This document shows, one piece after another, positions 61,931-64,000 of a stretch of DNA of 64,000 nucleotides. Source of the stretch: Pseudescherichia sp032055545 (GTDB lineage: Bacteria > Pseudomonadota > Gammaproteobacteria > Enterobacterales > Enterobacteriaceae). The translations under genes were made by a program, and so were the position numbers. Where the stretch lies: the NCBI GenBank assembly GCA_032055545.1, contig DAMBQR010000001.1:83492-147491 (forward strand), read 5' to 3'. Under the pieces are notes generated by a model. It had not been told where the DNA came from. It saw only the letters and a list, made by a program, of their open reading frames with translations, and ran no database searches. Each line of letters begins with the position of its first letter. The first letter of the stretch is position 1.

Positions 61931-61949
61931 TTGGTGGGTCGTGCAGGAT
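61931..61949 (-). repeat. 19-nt copy of the tRNA-Lys 3' end downstream of the tRNA cluster
   Basis: TTGGTGGGTCGTGCAGGAT is identical to the sequence at 62029-62047, which covers the CCA tail and acceptor/T-stem side of tRNA-Lys. The similarity then stops. It resembles the tRNA 3'-end repeats of the E. coli tyrT operon. Confidence 0.8.
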
Positions 61950-62029
61950 GACTCGCTTCGCTCGCCCTACGGGCCGTTGCTGACGCAACGTTATCCTTCA
62001 CATTCAACATCTATTTTTTATGTTGAAAT

Positions 62030-62079
62030 TGGTGGGTCGTGCAGGATTCGAACCTGCGACCAATTGATTAAAAGTCAAC
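62030..62079 (-). tRNA. tRNA-Lys (UUU), 3' part up to an N gap
   Basis: Read on the minus strand, this holds the anticodon arm (GACTTTTAATC), the variable loop, the T arm (GGTTCGAATCC), the acceptor strand and an encoded CCA end. The 5' part is lost in the run of N. Confidence 0.9.
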
Positions 62080-62312
62080 NNNNNNNNNNNNNNNNNNNNN
62101 NNNNNNNNNNNNNNNNNNNNNNNNNNNNNNNNNNNNNNNNNNNNNNNNNNNNNNNNNNNNNNNNNNNNNNNNNNNNNNNNNNNNNNNNNNNNNNNNNNNN
62201 NNNNNNNNNNNNNNNNNNNNNNNNNNNNNNNNNNNNNNNNNNNNNNNNNNNNNNNNNNNNNNNNNNNNNNNNNNNNNNNNNNNNNNNNNNNNNNNNNNNN
62301 NNNNNNNNNNNN
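62080..62312. other. Run of 233 N inside the tRNA-Lys cluster
   Basis: Undetermined bases. The 25 nt before the gap (62055-62079) and the 25 nt after it (62313-62337) are identical tRNA-Lys sequence. The gap therefore reflects repeated tRNA genes that assembly could not resolve. In E. coli lysT-valT-lysW-valZ-lysYZQ lie here. Confidence 0.9.
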
Positions 62313-62363
62313 TGCGACCAATTGATTAAAAGTCAACTGCTCTACCAACTGAGCTAACGACCC
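62313..62363 (-). tRNA. tRNA-Lys (UUU), 5' part up to an N gap
   Basis: Read on the minus strand, GGGTCGTTAGCTCAG starts the acceptor and D arms, and the TTT anticodon lies in GACTTTTAATC. The T arm and 3' end run into the N gap. Confidence 0.9.
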
Positions 62364-62425
62364 ACTATTTTACTGCTTTTTGCGCTGCTTCCAGGCTGTT
62401 TGATATCCCGTGGCAACGGCGGCAT

Positions 62426-62453
62426 ATATTACTGATTTATGAAGATGGCGCAA
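62426..62453 (-). promoter_or_regulatory. Promoter of the tRNA-Lys cluster
   Basis: TTGCGC (-35) and TAATAT (-10) are separated by 16 nt on the minus strand. A GC-rich discriminator (GCCGCCG) follows, typical of stringently controlled stable RNA promoters. The first tRNA starts about 60 nt downstream. Confidence 0.7.
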
Positions 62454-62539
62454 CTAAAATTTCGAGCGAGATCACTTAACTGCTTATGATTCACTCGACA
62501 AGACCAGAAATAGAGCGATATCTGGTCATGCCGCATGCA

Positions 62540-63334
62540 TTACATAGCACTGAGTTTTTTCTGCGCCTGTTTTGCGCCATCGGTGCCGGGATATTTGCTG
62601 ACAACCTGCTGATAAACCGCTTTGGCTTTGGCAGTATCCCCTTTCTCCTGCATGATCACTCCGACCTTAAACATCGCGTCCGGGGCCTTAGGTGATTTCG
62701 GATAGTTTTTGACGACCGAGGCAAAATAGAATGCCGCATCGTCTTTTTTACCCTTGTTGTAGTTCAACTGCCCCAGCCAGTAATTCGCATTAGGAATGTA
62801 GGTGGAGTCCGGGTAATTTTTAACAAAGCTGCTAAACGCGGCGATAGCGTCATCCTGGCGGGATTTATCCTGTACCAGTGCGATAGCGGCGTTATAGTCG
62901 GTATTGGCATCACCGCTCTGTACCGGCGCGCTGGGGGCCGCTGCCGCCCCTGCTGCTGGCGCTGGTGTAGCGGTAGCCGCCCCACCCTGATCGCCTGCCG
63001 CGGGCTGCGCTGCTGCCGCACCGCCGCTGCCCAGGCTATCAATCTGCAGCAGGATCTGCTTCTGGCGTTCCACAACCTGATTCAGCTGATACTGGCTCTC
63101 CTGGATCTGGCCGCGCAGAGAGTCGATATCGGATTGGTTGTCAGAGAGCTGCTGCTGAAGCTGGGTTAAAAGCTGGCTGTGAGCGTTGGAGATGCGCTCA
63201 AGTTGGGTGACCCGGTCTTCAACCGAGCCTGAGCCGACACTACTGATTGGCGCTTGCGCAAAAGCGGCCCAGGGGGCCGCTATTCCAACCAGTAACGACA
63301 GACTCAACAGATGATGTCTGAAGTTACTGCTCAT
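62540..63334 (-). CDS. cpoB: Cell division coordinator CpoB (YbgF)
   Basis: A 264-residue periplasmic protein. The signal peptide (1-26, ending AAFA) is followed by a trimerising coiled coil (about 38-100), a Gly/Ala/Pro/Gln-rich linker (about 103-140) and three TPR repeats (about 145-264). It links Tol-Pal to PBP1B-LpoB during septal constriction. It lies 9 nt downstream of pal, as in the tol-pal operon. Confidence 0.96.
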   Translation of the reverse strand: MSSNFRHHLLSLSLLVGIAAPWAAFAQAPISSVGSGSVEDRVTQLERISNAHSQLLTQLQQQLSDNQSDIDSLRGQIQESQYQLNQVVERQKQILLQIDSLGSGGAAAAQPAAGDQGGAATATPAPAAGAAAAPSAPVQSGDANTDYNAAIALVQDKSRQDDAIAAFSSFVKNYPDSTYIPNANYWLGQLNYNKGKKDDAAFYFASVVKNYPKSPKAPDAMFKVGVIMQEKGDTAKAKAVYQQVVSKYPGTDGAKQAQKKLSAM

Positions 63335-63343
63335 GCAATTCTC

Positions 63344-63865
63344 TTAGTAAACCAGTACGGCGCGACGGTTTTTAGCGTAAGCTGATTCGTCGTGACCCAG
63401 TACTGCAGGTTTCTCTTTACCGTAAGAAACGATGGAGATCTGGTCAGCAGATACGCCTTTACCCTGCAGGTACATTTTAACGGCGTTAGCACGACGTTCA
63501 CCCAGGGAGATGTTGTACTCAGGCGTACCACGTTCGTCAGCGTGACCTTCTACGGTGACTTTGTAGGACGGGTTGCTACGCAGGAAGTTAGCGTGCGCAT
63601 CCAGCATTGCAGCGAAGTCAGAACGGATATCGTATTTGTCCAGATCGAAGTAAACGATGTTGTTCTGCTGCAGCTGCTGCATCTGCAGGCGTGCCTGCTC
63701 TTCGGAAGAGGCGTTGCCGCTGCCGTTTGCGTCCATACCAGTGCCGGCACCCAGCATGCCTTCGCCGCTCTGGTCGTTGCTTGCGTTCTTGTTAGAAGAA
63801 CACGCTGCGATTGCCATAACAGGCAGAGCCAGCATCAGCCCTTTCAGCACTTTGTTCAGTTGCAT
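63344..63865 (-). CDS. pal: Peptidoglycan-associated lipoprotein Pal
   Basis: A 173-residue outer-membrane lipoprotein. The lipobox AIAAC precedes the mature Cys (about 21), then a flexible Gly/Asn/Ser linker and an OmpA-like domain with VEGHADERGTPEYNISLGERR that binds peptidoglycan (quoted in part). It interacts with TolB. ATG 63865 is the family start. Confidence 0.98.
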   Translation of the reverse strand: MQLNKVLKGLMLALPVMAIAACSSNKNASNDQSGEGMLGAGTGMDANGSGNASSEEQARLQMQQLQQNNIVYFDLDKYDIRSDFAAMLDAHANFLRSNPSYKVTVEGHADERGTPEYNISLGERRANAVKMYLQGKGVSADQISIVSYGKEKPAVLGHDESAYAKNRRAVLVY

Positions 63866-63899
63866 TTCTTTGATTCCTTTAGTAATCACTTAATTATTA

Positions 63900-64000
63900 T
63901 TACAGATACGGAGACCAGGCAGGGAATTTGACCTGTCCATCAGTCGCCGGAAGACGCGCTTTGAAACGCCCATCTGTAGAAACCAGATTCAGCACGGATC
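63900..64000 (-). CDS. tolB: TolB C-terminus (partial)
   Basis: The last 33 codons end in GQVKFPAWSPYL and are preceded by SVLNLVSTDGRFKARLPATD, the beta-propeller end of TolB. The gene continues beyond the window. It lies 34 nt upstream of pal in the same operon. Confidence 0.93.
   Translation of the reverse strand, partial: SVLNLVSTDGRFKARLPATDGQVKFPAWSPYL

Noticed and set aside
61941..62357. Open frames reading through the N run
   Set aside because: They exist only because N is read as unknown residues; the real content is tRNA-Lys.

Overview
The window is a chromosomal segment from a member of the Enterobacteriaceae. Nearly every gene is a close, full-length relative of an E. coli K-12 gene, and the order follows, in inverted orientation, the classic tolB-pal-cpoB-tRNA(Lys)-nadA-aroG-gpmA-gal-mod-pgl-(lambda att)-bio-uvrB-moa-ybh-rhlE-dinG-ybi segment. 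GC-rich codon use, REP/BIME elements and several accessory replacements point to an Enterobacter/Leclercia/Kosakonia/Klebsiella-like organism rather than Escherichia. The species cannot be fixed from the sequence alone.

Layout. 1-7091: an accessory minus-strand operon (livHMGF, a substrate-binding protein, an ATC-hydrolase-family protein, and an M20 carbamoylase/amidohydrolase cut by the window edge) with a divergent LysR regulator. 7130-12671: ybiI, ybiJ, ybiB, dinG, rhlE. 12879-18307: the ybhGFSR ABC exporter (its usual regulator gene cecR is absent) and ybhQ. 18441-22158: ybhP-clsB-ybhN and ybhL. 22217-26164: moaEDCBA, with a Moco riboswitch and a ModE box, then ybhK. 26258-29669: an eptA-basR-basS (pmrCAB) operon with a PmrA box, at a site where E. 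coli has nothing. 29688-38109: uvrB, an orphan ABC ATPase, bioDCFB and bioA. 38158-45317: ybhB, an intact lambda-type attB core, ybhC, a HigBA toxin-antitoxin pair, a second-type glgP phosphorylase, pgl and ybhA. 45318-50634: modCBA, acrZ, modE, modF. 50827-55085: galETKM. 55262-55913: an AT-rich, unrecognised two-gene insert. 56179-61659: gpmA, aroG, ybgS, zitB, pnuC, nadA. 61900-62460: a tRNA-Lys cluster interrupted by a run of N. 62540-64000: cpoB, pal and the end of tolB.

Functional themes are molybdenum cofactor metabolism (modABC uptake, modE/modF and moaABCDE, tied together by two ModE boxes and the Moco riboswitch), biotin synthesis under BirA, the Leloir pathway under GalR/CRP, NAD salvage and synthesis (nadA, pnuC), the Tol-Pal envelope system, and lipid A modification (eptA-basRS).

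The most interesting non-core items are: (1) the ATC-hydrolase/M20 amidohydrolase/Liv-transporter operon, which could form an uptake and conversion route from a thiazoline or carbamoyl amino acid to L-cysteine; (2) the unrecognised pair between galM and gpmA; (3) the orphan ABC ATPase with a degenerate signature motif between uvrB and bioD; (4) the relocated pmrCAB operon; (5) a conserved, apparently empty lambda attB; and (6) the tRNA-Lys array with a 19-nt copy of the tRNA 3' end downstream and identical sequence on both sides of the N gap.
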